A stretch of DNA of 24,962 nt from JAABRU01 sp050180235 (GCA_050180235.1 JBFXEJ010000099.1:1-24962); one strand, 5' to 3'; positions 1 through 8,178 are shown, numbered from the stretch's first letter. Numbers and translations are program-made. Notes: generated from the sequence alone by a model not told the origin.

Positions 1-72
1 CTCGCTGTGACCGTTTTTTACAGGGTCATCACTTCCGCAATGCCGACAAATTATTTTTATGTATTGCTCCAT
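1..72 (-). CDS. IS1-family transposase N-terminus (InsA-like zinc ribbon), partial
   Basis: An ATG at 72 opens a minus-strand frame of 24 codons that runs off the left edge. The peptide contains CRHCGSDDPVKNG, the CxxCGS...KNG zinc-ribbon signature at the start of IS1-type InsA and related transposases. The ribbon helps the transposase recognise the element ends. The remaining cysteine pair and the DDE catalytic domain would lie beyond the window. A promoter within the element end precedes it. It is not in the ORFs usually called because it is cut by the window edge. Confidence 0.75.
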   Translation of the reverse strand, partial: MEQYIKIICRHCGSDDPVKNGHSE

Positions 73-80
73 GATAAATA

Positions 81-109
81 TTATAGTAGATCATATATAA
101 AAAATCAAC
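81..109 (-). promoter_or_regulatory. IS1-type transposase promoter in the element end
   Basis: On the minus strand TTGATT (-35-like, overlapping the inner edge of the terminal repeat) is followed after 17 nt by a perfect TATAAT, ending about 10 bases before the transposase ATG at 72. Having the -35 box inside the inverted repeat is typical of IS1-class elements, whose transposase binding to the end represses its own expression. Confidence 0.6.
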
Positions 110-2298
110 AGATTTGACCCACTACCCCCTTCTTCAGCAGCCCGGAGCCGATCCGCCTGAATCTGGTATTCCGGTTTGGTCATATCCATGGAAACATACA
201 CATTGGTCAACTGCTTTAAACTGTTCATGGATTCTGCGGTCTGCCGGGCAAGGTCAAAGAGTTTCCCCAGTTCCTGACCTTTGATTTTGACCTCAATATC
301 CGCATCTCCCAGTTTGCGGATGCCTTTCATCTGTGCTTTCATCACCATTGCTTTGCCGCCCGGAACCGGCACTTTGGCAATAAGGGGACGTATTTTTCTG
401 ATGTATGCCTTATCGCTCATTTTTCTGGCATGTCTGGGAACAAGCTGAATGTCAATTTCTCCCTCATTGGCAATTTCATAAGTATCAAGCCCCCAGACTT
501 TTCCGCCGACAAGCGTGAAGTAGCTCTCGATCATCGGATCATCGGCTATCAGTGATTCCAGTTGCATCAGAATCTGCTCTGTCTCATTCAGGGACGCGCC
601 GGTTGGGAGTTTGACTTTGATCATCACCCGTCCGTCATCCACAGCCGGAAGAAATTCGCTTCCGAGTTTGGGCATCAGCCAGACTGCGCCAGCCAATGCT
701 GCCACAAACACAGGCACAGTCAGCCACCGCAGTTTCAGAACAAATCTTAAAACACTGCCGTAAATTTTTATAATCCATGAAAAAAAACGCTCCAAAAAAT
801 TTTCTTTCACCTCAGAGGTATCGCTGATCAGCAGAGAGATAATCATGGGCGTAATGGTTCTGGCAATCACCAGACTGATACAGACAATTCCGGCTATTAC
901 CAGAATCAGTTCTTTGAACAGCAGACTGACAAGCCCCGGCACAATCAGGAAGGGAATGAACAGAGCCAGAAACGAAAGCGTTGCCGCAAGCATTGCGCCG
1001 CTGACTTCCTTAACCCCCTGTATTGCCAGTTTGTATGCCGGTTCCGAAGGGTGTTCGTGTTTCAGCCGGGTGATATTTTCAAGAACAACGATGGAGTTGT
1101 CCAGATCCACGCCGATGGCAATGACCAGACCTGCCAGAGAAAAAATGTTCAGGGAAAATCCCGCGAGTTTCATCACAGCAAAGTTGATGACCAGTGTTAA
1201 GGGAAGGATCAGGAGCATCATAATGACCTGACGCAGACTGCCCAGAAAGAGAAATATGACGATCAGCACCAGAATTGCCGCTTCAAAAGCCGCATTTCTG
1301 ACACCTTTCAAGGCGGGAATCACATAATCTGCCTGATTTTCCACCATTCCCAGACGGATTCCCGCAGGAAGCGCGGGCTGAAGCTGCCTGATTTTTTCCG
1401 CAACCGCCTGGGCCACGCTCACGGTGTTGGCATCGGCCTGTTTGAGAACGCTCAGTTTGACGCAGGATTTTCCGCCCAGCCGGGTAATCACGCGGACTTC
1501 CTCATACGCATCCTTTACATCCGCAATTTCTCCCAAAGTGAGTTTGGTGTCCCCGTTCCGGGCAATCACCACCGCGCGGATATCGTCCAAAGAACGGTAT
1601 TCTCCCACAGTTCTGGCAATAAACTCCTTTGAACCGGAAGTTACACGCCCGCCGAACTGTTCGATATTTTCATCCTGCAGCCGTTTGATGATGACCGGAA
1701 GCGACAGAGAATATTTTTCCAGAATATTCGGGTCAATATGAACCCGGATTTCCCGTTTGAGTCCTCCGACAATCTCGGTTCCCGCTACACCGCGAACCGC
1801 ACTCATCTGATCCTGCAGCCAGTTGTCGGCCCATGTGCGGAGTTTCACCAAATCCCACTGTTCCGAACTCACGGTAATCTGCACCACCGGCAACTGGGAC
1901 GGATCTGCTTTGAAAACCAGGGGCGGATCAATATCTTTGGGCAAAGCACGGGCTGTCCGCGCCATTGCAGCCAGCGCATCCTGATAGGCCACATCCGCAT
2001 TGACGTCATATCTGAAATTGACCAGCAGCGTGTACATGCCTTCAATTGAGGAAGATTCCAGATAATCCAGGCCGTCTACGGTTGCCATCTGGCGTTCAAT
2101 CGGGTCAGCCAGATTGGTGATGATTTCATCGGGTGTTGCCCCGCGCCACCAGATATGGACTTTGATCATGGGATAGGTCATGTCCGGCAGAAAATTGACC
2201 GGCAGTTGAACAAGCCCGTAAGCTCCCAGCACCAGCATGGCAATCAGAATGACGCCTGCCGCAATCCTGCGGTGAACCGAAAGTTCTGTAAGGGTCAT
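91..2298 (-). pseudogene. RND efflux transporter permease (AcrB/HAE1-like), truncated by IS1 insertion
   Basis: Inner-membrane pump subunit of a tripartite efflux system, driven by proton import. The frame starts at ATG 2298 and gives 735 residues against about 1020-1050 for the family. Visible features are a first transmembrane segment near residues 10-30, the porter region, then the TM2-TM6 block with GVDLDNSIVVLENI, where the paired acidic residues of the proton relay lie (the GLLVDDAIVVVEN equivalent), and the second-half periplasmic domain beginning near residue 550. Homology ends at ...QADRLRAAEEG; the last residues before the stop at 91 are encoded by the IS end (105-126). About 300 C-terminal residues, including the last transmembrane block, are absent here and may resume left of the IS. 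The ATG overlaps the end of the adaptor gene by 4 nt. The substrate cannot be told from sequence. Unless the IS excises, the pump should be inactive. Confidence 0.85.
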
Positions 2299-3362
2299 TT
2301 TCCCGATCCCCCGTTTATCTGAACTTCCGTGTCGTCTTTGAGTTTTTCTCCGCCGGAAACAATGACCAGATCGCCTGGTGCAATGCCTTTGATGATCTGA
2401 ATCCTGCCCGCCTCTTCAATGCCTGTTTCCACTTTGCGGCGTTTGACTTTTCCCTCTTCAGCCACTGCAACAAAATGATCTCCTTTGGGACTGACAATCA
2501 GCGCATCTGCCGGAACAGAAATGGCATCCGGAATATGCTTCAGAATCACTTTGATTCTGGCAAACATGCCCGGTATCAGATTTGGCGCTTCATCCAGAAC
2601 CGCCTCAACGGTACGGGTGCGCATCTTTGCATCCAGTTCAGGATAGGCTCTGCTGATTTTTCCCTCAAAAATCTTTCCGGCATAGGCATCCAGCCCTGCC
2701 TGAATCAGCATATCTTCCTGAATAGCCACAGATTTTGCTTCGGGAACCGCAAACTGGATGACCAGACTCGCGGGATCGAAAATTTCCACCAGCGGCGCTC
2801 TGGGAGCCACGTAATCGCCGTCTCTGACAAACACCCTGCTGATAATGCCGTCCCACGGCGCGGTTACGGAATAATCATCCGCGCTTTCCCTGGCTTTGGC
2901 AACCTGTGCTTTTGCGTTTTCATATCTGGAACGCGCGGTATCCAACTGCGCACCCGGAATCGCGCCGCTTTTTACCAACTGTTGCGTGCGTTTCAGTTCC
3001 TGTTCCTGCTCCTTTAATCCGGCTTTGGCAGCGGTCAGGCTTGCGTAGGCAGAGGTATCTCTTCCGATATACAGCAGTTTCTGTCCGCGTTTTACACTGT
3101 CTCCCTCCCGGATTGAGCAGTTCTGAACCGGACCTTCCACCGGTGAGGCCACCCGTGCTATCCGTGTCGGAACAACTGATCCGGTCAGTTCAAGGATTTC
3201 AGATACAGCCCCGGGCACTGCTTTTTCAACCATCACCACCGGCAGCATTTTTTCCTTTTTTTCTTCCGGTTTCGGTTCCGGCTTTTTTTCTTCCTGAGCA
3301 AAAAACGGAACTGCAATGACAAGACATGCCAGACACAGTATAACAGCAGTAAAACGTTTCAA
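2295..3362 (-). CDS. RND efflux periplasmic adaptor (membrane fusion protein, AcrA/HlyD family)
   Basis: Links the inner-membrane RND pump to the TolC-type outer-membrane channel. The 355-residue protein begins with a signal peptide (MKRFTAVILCLACLVIAVPFFA) and a Lys/Glu/Pro-rich linker near residues 24-40. Next come a lipoyl/barrel-sandwich half (VEGPVQNCSIREGDSVKRGQ), a helical hairpin about residues 95-140 (KAGLKEQEQELKRTQQLVKSG), the second lipoyl half (APWDGIISRVFVRDGDYV), a beta-barrel and a membrane-proximal domain (VSPKGDHFVAVAEEGKVKRRKV). The start is a TTG that overlaps the TolC stop as TTGA, so it is translationally coupled; no better ATG is nearby. It sits between the channel and the broken permease in one operon. 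The signal-peptide Cys could be read as a lipobox (CLACL), but this is weak. Confidence 0.9.
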   Translation of the reverse strand: MKRFTAVILCLACLVIAVPFFAQEEKKPEPKPEEKKEKMLPVVMVEKAVPGAVSEILELTGSVVPTRIARVASPVEGPVQNCSIREGDSVKRGQKLLYIGRDTSAYASLTAAKAGLKEQEQELKRTQQLVKSGAIPGAQLDTARSRYENAKAQVAKARESADDYSVTAPWDGIISRVFVRDGDYVAPRAPLVEIFDPASLVIQFAVPEAKSVAIQEDMLIQAGLDAYAGKIFEGKISRAYPELDAKMRTRTVEAVLDEAPNLIPGMFARIKVILKHIPDAISVPADALIVSPKGDHFVAVAEEGKVKRRKVETGIEEAGRIQIIKGIAPGDLVIVSGGEKLKDDTEVQINGGSGK

Positions 3363-4672
3363 TTTTCCATTCCTCCTGCTGCCCAGTTGAGCCGGGCTTT
3401 CGCGATATTGACATCGGCCATTGCCTTGTAATACGCGGTTTCTGTCTGAAGCAGAGCGGACTGTGCATCCAGCACATCGGTCATTGAACCTGCGCCCAGC
3501 TCATATTTCTGCCGTTCGATCCGCAGACTTTCTTTTGCCTGTTCAATGGCTTTTTCAATGGACATGATCCGCTCCGCAGCGGATTGAATATCCAGCACTT
3601 CGGTTTCAACATCCTGCCGAATCTGCAATTCCAGTTTCCGCAGCCTTTCCCGCGCGGCAGACAGATTCGCTTCCTCCTCGCTGACTTTCGGCGCAGTTTT
3701 TCTGTCAAATATCGGCATGACTGCCGTTATTCCCAGTGTACCGGCATCCTCATTTTCACCGTTTATATCCGTCCGAAATCCGTAACCTCCCTGAAGACTG
3801 ACCTGTGGCAGGTATGCGGATTTGGCAATGCTGATTTTCCGGGTTTGCGCCTCAAATTTTGCCTTTGCACTCAGATAATCGCTTCGTGCGCCAAGTGCCT
3901 GTCCAATCAGAGATTCGGTCTGAAGCGCAGACGGCTCAAACTCCAGTTTGCCGCTGACAGAAAAAGTCTGGGAATTCTGTTCTGTTCCCATCAGATTTGC
4001 CAGAACCCGCTTCTGAACCGCCAGGGTGTTTTTCTGATTGACAAGGCTTTGGCGCAAATCCGCAAGCCGGACTTCGGTTTTTAAATAATCCAGACGGCTG
4101 GCCTTCTGCGCCGCAAGCAACTGGGATACCCGTTTGAGATGCTCCTCCAGAACCTGTATGGAAAATTCAAGCGATTCAATAACCCTGCCATATCCCAGGA
4201 TACTGTAAAATACCGAGGACACATTCAGGACAATCTCCTCACGGGTCCGGGCAAGTTTATGCTCCTCTGCTTTGCGGAGCAGGTCGGCTGCGGCAATTTC
4301 ATTGGTAATCCGTCCTCCGGTGTAAACCGGCATTCTGACAACAATATCTGTGCGAAACATGTCCCGGTCAAAGTCTCCGGGTTCTCCGTTGTACCGAGCT
4401 GCAATCAGCCGCTGCGGATCAAGGAAATGATTATATCCGCCTTCAATGCTGACAGAAGGAAGCAGCGCTGCTTCCGCCTGATTATAGCGGAAATCCGCAG
4501 CCTCGGCATCCCACTGTACCGCAGCAGCTTCGGGGTTGTTTTTCAATGCAGTCTCAATGCACTGTTCCAAAGTCAGCGCAGGATTGCTGTTTGCATCTGC
4601 ATCCGCAAAGGCAGCACATGTTCCCGTTATCAGCAGGGACAGGAGCATTGCCGCAGTTTTGATAATTTTCAT
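3359..4672 (-). CDS. TolC family outer-membrane efflux channel
   Basis: Outer-membrane and periplasmic tunnel of the tripartite pump. The 437 residues fit the family. There is a signal peptide (MKIIKTAAMLLSLLITGTCAAFADA). Two TolC repeats follow: LTLEQCIETALKNNPEAAAVQW opens the first near residue 34, and LIGQALGARSDYLSAKAKFEAQ the second near residue 255. Each repeat has long coiled-coil helices, and the protein ends with SALLQTETAYYKAMADVNIAKARLNWAAG, the usual TolC terminal helix. It is the first gene of the TolC-MFP-RND operon. Upstream lies a repeat element (4717-4818), then arsM, so the pump may be read through from the arsenic genes or have its own promoter; none is obvious. Confidence 0.9.
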   Translation of the reverse strand: MKIIKTAAMLLSLLITGTCAAFADADANSNPALTLEQCIETALKNNPEAAAVQWDAEAADFRYNQAEAALLPSVSIEGGYNHFLDPQRLIAARYNGEPGDFDRDMFRTDIVVRMPVYTGGRITNEIAAADLLRKAEEHKLARTREEIVLNVSSVFYSILGYGRVIESLEFSIQVLEEHLKRVSQLLAAQKASRLDYLKTEVRLADLRQSLVNQKNTLAVQKRVLANLMGTEQNSQTFSVSGKLEFEPSALQTESLIGQALGARSDYLSAKAKFEAQTRKISIAKSAYLPQVSLQGGYGFRTDINGENEDAGTLGITAVMPIFDRKTAPKVSEEEANLSAARERLRKLELQIRQDVETEVLDIQSAAERIMSIEKAIEQAKESLRIERQKYELGAGSMTDVLDAQSALLQTETAYYKAMADVNIAKARLNWAAGGMEN

Positions 4673-4716
4673 TGTCGCTCAGTTTCCTTTTTGACAAACA
4701 GGTGATACGATGATTT

Positions 4717-4818
4717 TAGTCGATTTCCATGAAAAAATGTACCATCATTGTAGGGTGGGCACAAAAAGCCGTGCCCACCCTGCGAAAAACGGTATAATCA
4801 TTAATGGAAATCACCTTA
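4717..4818. repeat. MITE-like element B1 (AGGTGATTTCC-type ends)
   Basis: About 100 bp bounded by imperfect inverted ends: TAGTCGATTTCCATGA on the left, and TTAATGGAAATCACCTTA on the right. Inside is a hairpin of GGGTGGGCAC against GTGCCCACCC (4753-4780). The same inner sequence, including ATGAAAAAATGTACCATCATT and the mirrored ATAATCATTAATGG, recurs inverted at 10856-10993. The right end abuts the arsM stop codon (4819-4821). No ORF is credible; the inner hairpin could stop or stabilise transcripts. Confidence 0.75.
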
Positions 4819-5607
4819 TTATACTGGCCTGACTGCCGTGATATAAGCGGAAAACACCGCTTTTTCAGCACCTTTTCCGATATTCCAGCTTTGAATGATG
4901 TCACGGCTCTGATTTTTGGGCGTGATTGCAATATTCTGAAATCCCAGAGAATCAAGTATCTGTTTCACCTCATCGGGTGAAATGGCTCCGGTCACTCAGC
5001 CGGTATAAGCCGCAGGATTGTTTTTCAGTTCTTCGGGAATTTCACCGGATCGCAGCACATCTGAAATCGCAATTCTGCCGCCGGGTTTGAGAACCCTGAA
5101 AATTTCCCTGAAAACCGAAGACTTGGACGGAGAAAGATTGATGACGCAGTTGGAAATGACCACATCCGCCCAGTTGTCATCCACCGGAAGATGTTCAATT
5201 TCCCCGTAACGGAATTCCGCATTGCGGACACCCATTTTCGCTGCATTTGCCTTTGCTTTTTCAATCATCTCCGGAGTCATGTCCACACCGATCACCCTGC
5301 CTCTGTCTCCGGTCAGCTTTACAGCCAGAAAAGCATCAAATCCCGCTCCGGAACCCAAATCCAAAACATGTTCCCCCGGTTTAATTTGTGCAACAGACAG
5401 GGGATTTCCGCATCCAAGTCCCAGATTGGCTGTACCCGCACCCAGGGAAAGCTCGTCTGCGGAATAGTCAAGTTTTTTTCCGAAATCCGCAATATTCATC
5501 AGCACCGGCGAACCGCCGCAGCAGCCGTCTCCGCACCCGGTGTTCTGAGCAACTTTGCCGTATTTTTCCTTAACCAGATTTTTGATGTTATCTTTGCATA
5601 ATTCCAT
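4819..5607 (-). CDS. arsM: Arsenite methyltransferase ArsM, probable selenoprotein (in-frame UGA at 4996-4998)
   Basis: Cytosolic SAM-dependent enzyme that methylates As(III). The SAM fold shows VLDLGSGAGFDAFLA (motif I), GVDMTPEMIEKA and a long run to RVLKPGGRIAISDV. Conserved cysteines are visible in an N-terminal cluster (NTGCGDGCCGG), in GLGCGNPLS and in VISNCVINLSP. The frame meets UGA at codon 204, in AYTG-[UGA]-VTGAI, where the family has its catalytic Cys (AYxxC-(I/V)-xGA). After the UGA the same frame stays open for 58 codons and gives ISPDEVKQILDSLGF, then IGKGAEKAVFSAYITAVRPV and TAA. That is a normal ArsM C-terminus, and it brings the total to 262 residues. A SECIS-like hairpin follows the UGA. 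The start is ATG 5607, preceded by AAGGAG at 7 nt, rather than the in-frame ATG 5625, which overlaps that ribosome site. Terminal gene of the redox operon. A nonsense mutation is the alternative. Confidence 0.85.
4963..4982 (-). promoter_or_regulatory. Putative bacterial SECIS hairpin for arsM
   Basis: In the mRNA, 13 nt after the UGA, UUUCACC pairs with GGUGAAA (7 perfect pairs) around the 6-nt loop CGAUGA. The loop starts 20 nt after the UGA and has G as its second base. This fits the general bacterial SECIS description: hairpin just downstream, loop of a few nt with an early G, about 16-37 nt from the UGA. The hairpin is coding sequence (ISPDEVK), so it must also satisfy the protein. Confidence 0.65.
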
Positions 5608-5679
5608 GAAATATCTCCTTTTCATTCACTTGAACTGTTCTCTTTGACCGGGGCCGTAACAGACCTCGAAAACCGGCAC

Positions 5680-5829
5680 TCAATGACGCTGCAGAGCCTT
5701 CTGCACCTTTTTGGCAAGATTTCCCTGAACAAAAGCCAGAGCCTCTTCTGCATTGTCATCCAAAGCAATTGCCAGAATCTGCTGCACCTCGGCAGTTTCA
5801 AATTCCACAGATATTTTTTTCAGTCTCAT
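5680..5829 (-). CDS. Small conserved-looking acidic/basic protein, 49 aa, unknown function
   Basis: A 49-residue protein starting MRLKKISVEFETAEVQQILA and ending in a basic amphipathic tail (KKVQKALQRH). The start at 5829 is fixed by AAGGAG 8 nt upstream. A longer in-frame start at 5964 would overlap the upstream gene and has no ribosome site. It lies 22 bp after the C_GCAxxG_C_C stop and about 70 bp before arsM, so it is part of that operon. There are no cysteines and no transmembrane segment. It looks like one strand followed by two helices. I do not recognise a named family. Confidence 0.65.
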   Translation of the reverse strand: MRLKKISVEFETAEVQQILAIALDDNAEEALAFVQGNLAKKVQKALQRH

Positions 5830-5851
5830 CTCAGACACTCCTTGCAGAAAT

Positions 5852-6292
5852 TTACAGAATATCCTCCAGAATTCCGACCGCTGAACGAACACATGGGACA
5901 CATACCCTGTTGAGCAGATCATTTTCCTTAAACTGCCTCTGACCTTCCTCTGTGGTGAGTTCACAGCCGTTGATCAGTTGGCGGCAGATTACAGAGCCGT
6001 GTTTTTCAGCAAAGTGATCCATCAAATCCCGTGTTTTTCTGTAGGTCAGTTCCATTGCTGTCCGGTCATCTTTTTCTCCGCGTCCGTATTTTGCGCCGAT
6101 CACGATGATCCCTCCGGACACGGCGCCGCAGACTTCCTCTTTTCTGCCCATTCCCGCGCCAAATCCGCAGGCCATTTTCAAAGCCATGTTTTTTTCAAAC
6201 CCCAGTTCATCACAGAAAAAATAAAACACAGCCTGCGCACAGTTGTAACCTTCCAGAAACTTTGCGACAGCCGCATCAGACTTTGTTTTCAT
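5852..6292 (-). CDS. C_GCAxxG_C_C family putative redox protein
   Basis: A 146-residue cytosolic protein of the C_GCAxxG_C_C family, cysteine-rich proteins thought to carry redox-active or metal-binding cysteines and common in anaerobes. The pattern is visible as GYNCAQAV near residue 17, ACGFGAGMGRKEEVCGAVSGG near residues 42-62, ICRQLINGC in the middle, and CVPCV close to the C-terminus. AAAGGAG sits 5 nt before ATG 6292. It lies between CcdA and the 49-residue protein/arsM, which fits a role in the electron or thiol supply of the cluster. The exact reaction is not known for the family. Confidence 0.88.
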   Translation of the reverse strand: MKTKSDAAVAKFLEGYNCAQAVFYFFCDELGFEKNMALKMACGFGAGMGRKEEVCGAVSGGIIVIGAKYGRGEKDDRTAMELTYRKTRDLMDHFAEKHGSVICRQLINGCELTTEEGQRQFKENDLLNRVCVPCVRSAVGILEDIL

Positions 6293-6396
6293 ACTGTCTC
6301 CTTTAATTTGCAGTCAGTTTCAGATAAAAGTATGAATTTCCTTCTGTATGTATTCGATGAGTTTACTTTCCTCATGAAGAATTTCCCAAACCTGAT

Positions 6397-7104
6397 CTAT
6401 GCCCCGAAAAAGGGATTGACAATGAAATAAAGCCCGAACAGTCCAATGGCAATTCCGGCAGCTTTTCGGAACCATATACTGCCTTTCTGAAAATTGCCGT
6501 TTTCCAGAATCCTCTGCACCAGAGCGGTGGAACTGCCTGCCACTGCAATGGGAATGCAATGGCCGATGCCGAACAGCACAATGTAAAAAATGCCGATGCC
6601 TATCTGTTTTTGAATGGTGATAAAAGCCAGAATCGGTGCGATAAAACCAAAGGTGCAGGAGCCGGAGAGCAGTCCGTAGGCCAGTCCCAGACCGAATGCT
6701 CCGGAAAGTCCCTTGAGTTTCAGTTTTCCCATCAGTCCGCCGGACATGGAACAAGCGGAAACGCCCAGCATATCCAAAGCCACCCAGATGAGAATCGCAC
6801 CCACGAGAATCGTCCAGTATGGCCCGATTTCGCCCAGCATTCTTCCCAGATGGGAACAGACAATGCCCACCAGCGCAATGGTGATGAACAGGCCGATGGT
6901 GAAGGCCAGCGCGTATTTGGCTCCCTGCCGGGCTTCCAGTGTCTGATTCTGCCCTGCCACATAACTGACAATCAGAGGTATGGATGCCATATGGCAGGGG
7001 GAAAACAGCACGCTGATCACGCCCCAGAGAAAACACCCGGCAGCAGCAATGGCAATGCCGCCGGTCATCCATTCATTCACTGTCAAAAACATCTGATCCA
7101 GCAT
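6397..7104 (-). CDS. CcdA/DsbD-type transmembrane thiol-reductant transporter
   Basis: Integral membrane protein that passes reducing equivalents from cytoplasmic thioredoxin to periplasmic thiol proteins. The 235 residues contain about six hydrophobic segments. The first-half cysteine is in FSPCHMASIPLIVSYVAG near residue 36, and the second is in LSGSCTFGFIAPILA near residue 146; these are the two membrane-embedded cysteines of the CcdA fold. AAGGAG precedes ATG 7104. The natural clients in this region would be the exported thioredoxins (9273-9689, 9689-10615) and the DUF1573 protein (8527-9276). The YhcG gene just upstream, 3 bp away, separates it from them and looks like a later insertion. 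Confidence 0.9.
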   Translation of the reverse strand: MLDQMFLTVNEWMTGGIAIAAAGCFLWGVISVLFSPCHMASIPLIVSYVAGQNQTLEARQGAKYALAFTIGLFITIALVGIVCSHLGRMLGEIGPYWTILVGAILIWVALDMLGVSACSMSGGLMGKLKLKGLSGAFGLGLAYGLLSGSCTFGFIAPILAFITIQKQIGIGIFYIVLFGIGHCIPIAVAGSSTALVQRILENGNFQKGSIWFRKAAGIAIGLFGLYFIVNPFFGA

Positions 7105-7107
7105 AAG

Positions 7108-8178
7108 TTACTCCTTGATTTTAAAATTAATAGTGTCAGACAGCAGTTTTTTGAATTCTTCTTTGTCAGGCAGTACCGTTTTGTATCTGCTTGCAAAAAT
7201 CTGGTCGTTGTCTTCGGGCAGGGTAATTTCCACCATTGCCTCACTTTTGTCCTGACAGAGAAGAATGCCCACTGTTTTGTTTTCTTCCGGCAGTTTGACA
7301 AAGCGGTCGTAATAATTCACATACATCTGCATCTGTCCGAGATCCTGATGTGTCAGATCACCGATTTTCAGGTCAATCAGCACAAAACATCTTAAAAGCC
7401 GGTTGTAGAAAACCAAATCCACCCTGAAATGTCTTTCATCAAATGTAAAACGAACCTGTCTGCCTGCAAATGTGAATCCTTTGCCCAGTTCCAGAAGAAA
7501 AGTCTCCAGTCTGTTTATGATGCAGTGTTCCAGTTCACTTTCAGAATAATCTGATTTTTCAGGTAAACCGAGAAATTCCAAAATGTAAGGGTCTTTGATG
7601 GCATCGCGGGGCTTTTCCAATACCAGACCTTTGACAGACAGCTCTTTTACCTTTTCTTTATTTCGGCTGAGAACCAGCCTTTGATACAGGGCGCTGTCAA
7701 ACTGTCTTTGCAATTCCCGCAGACTCCAGTTGTTTTGAAAGCATTCTGTTTCATAAAACCGTCTTTCGTTCGGGTCTTCCATACGCATTAATTTCAGATA
7801 ATGCGACCAGCTCAGTTGAAATTTCGGCATTTGTAATTCCGCAGACACTGTCTGTGGAGTCAAATTTTCTTCTAATTTCCGAGACAGTGTCTCGGAAATT
7901 GAGTAAGTGAGGAAAAATCGGCGCATATTTTCAAGATTGTCAGGTGAAAACCCTCTGCCAAAATTTTTCCCAAGTCTGTCAGAAAGTTCTTTCAAAACCT
8001 GTTTGCCGTAATCAGCGCGTTCTTTTCCCTGCTGTTCGTTTTCAACAATCATCCGGCCTATCTCAAAATAGGTGTAAACCATCGCATGGTTGATTGTCCG
8101 AACAGCAGACTGCCGGGCATTCTGCAGCAGTTCTGCGATTTTCTGATAAAGATGATCCGTCTGAATCTTCCCTTTCAT
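7108..8178 (-). CDS. YhcG/DUF1016 family PD-(D/E)XK nuclease-domain protein
   Basis: A 356-residue member of the YhcG (DUF1016) family. It has the N-terminal helical region (LYQKIAELLQNARQSAVRTINHAMVYTYFEIGRMIVE, GKQVLKELSDRLGKNFGRGFS) with the family motif LSWSHYLKLMR near residue 125. The C-terminal nuclease fold shows FRVDLVFYNRLLRCFVLIDLKIG, with the D...D-LK core of a PD-(D/E)XK site near residues 260-280. GGAG lies 7 nt before ATG 8178. Proteins of this family are linked to DNA damage, recombination and defence or restriction neighbourhoods, but the role is not settled. Two palindromes (7839-7857, 7874-7900) encode the variable stretch before LSWSHY. Its place inside a redox operon, 3 bp from ccdA, suggests insertion. 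Confidence 0.9.
   Translation of the reverse strand: MKGKIQTDHLYQKIAELLQNARQSAVRTINHAMVYTYFEIGRMIVENEQQGKERADYGKQVLKELSDRLGKNFGRGFSPDNLENMRRFFLTYSISETLSRKLEENLTPQTVSAELQMPKFQLSWSHYLKLMRMEDPNERRFYETECFQNNWSLRELQRQFDSALYQRLVLSRNKEKVKELSVKGLVLEKPRDAIKDPYILEFLGLPEKSDYSESELEHCIINRLETFLLELGKGFTFAGRQVRFTFDERHFRVDLVFYNRLLRCFVLIDLKIGDLTHQDLGQMQMYVNYYDRFVKLPEENKTVGILLCQDKSEAMVEITLPEDNDQIFASRYKTVLPDKEEFKKLLSDTINFKIKE
7839..7857. repeat. In-gene palindrome 1 in yhcG (19 bp)
   Basis: CCGCAGACA and TGTCTGTGG flank a single central base, with one mismatch. It encodes TVSA in the variable segment just before LSWSHY, and shares the core AGACAxTGTCT with the next palindrome. Confidence 0.7.
7874..7900. repeat. 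In-gene palindrome 2 in yhcG (27 bp)
   Basis: Perfect 13-bp arms (AATTTCCGAGACA / TGTCTCGGAAATT) around one base. In the reading frame it encodes SISETLSRK directly after the RRFFLTY motif. A palindrome this perfect inside a coding region is not expected from codon use alone. Confidence 0.85.

Larger units (their letters stand above)
1..126 (-). mobile_element. IS1-family insertion sequence, partial (continues past the left edge)
   Basis: One end of an insertion sequence lies in the window. Its terminal inverted repeat occupies 105-126 and reads, from outside in on the minus strand, GGTAGTGGGTCAAATCTG followed by TTGA. This resembles the termini of IS1-family elements in layout: a GGT end, a short AT-rich leader, then the first transposase ORF. 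The boundary falls exactly where the RND permease reading frame loses homology. A perfect inverted pair of almost the same 22-bp end (one base different) bounds a short element at 22395-22550. The other end and the target duplication lie outside the window. Family assignment rests on end sequence plus the zinc-ribbon start of the ORF and is fairly secure. Confidence 0.8.

Noticed and set aside
4716..4955. 79-residue minus-strand ORF overlapping the arsM 3' region
   Set aside because: It is another frame of the arsM C-terminal extension and of repeat element B1; the Sec read-through frame explains the region better.
6320..7072. 250-residue frame overlapping ccdA
   Set aside because: Shadow frame of ccdA; the CcdA frame has the ribosome site, membrane segments and paired cysteines.
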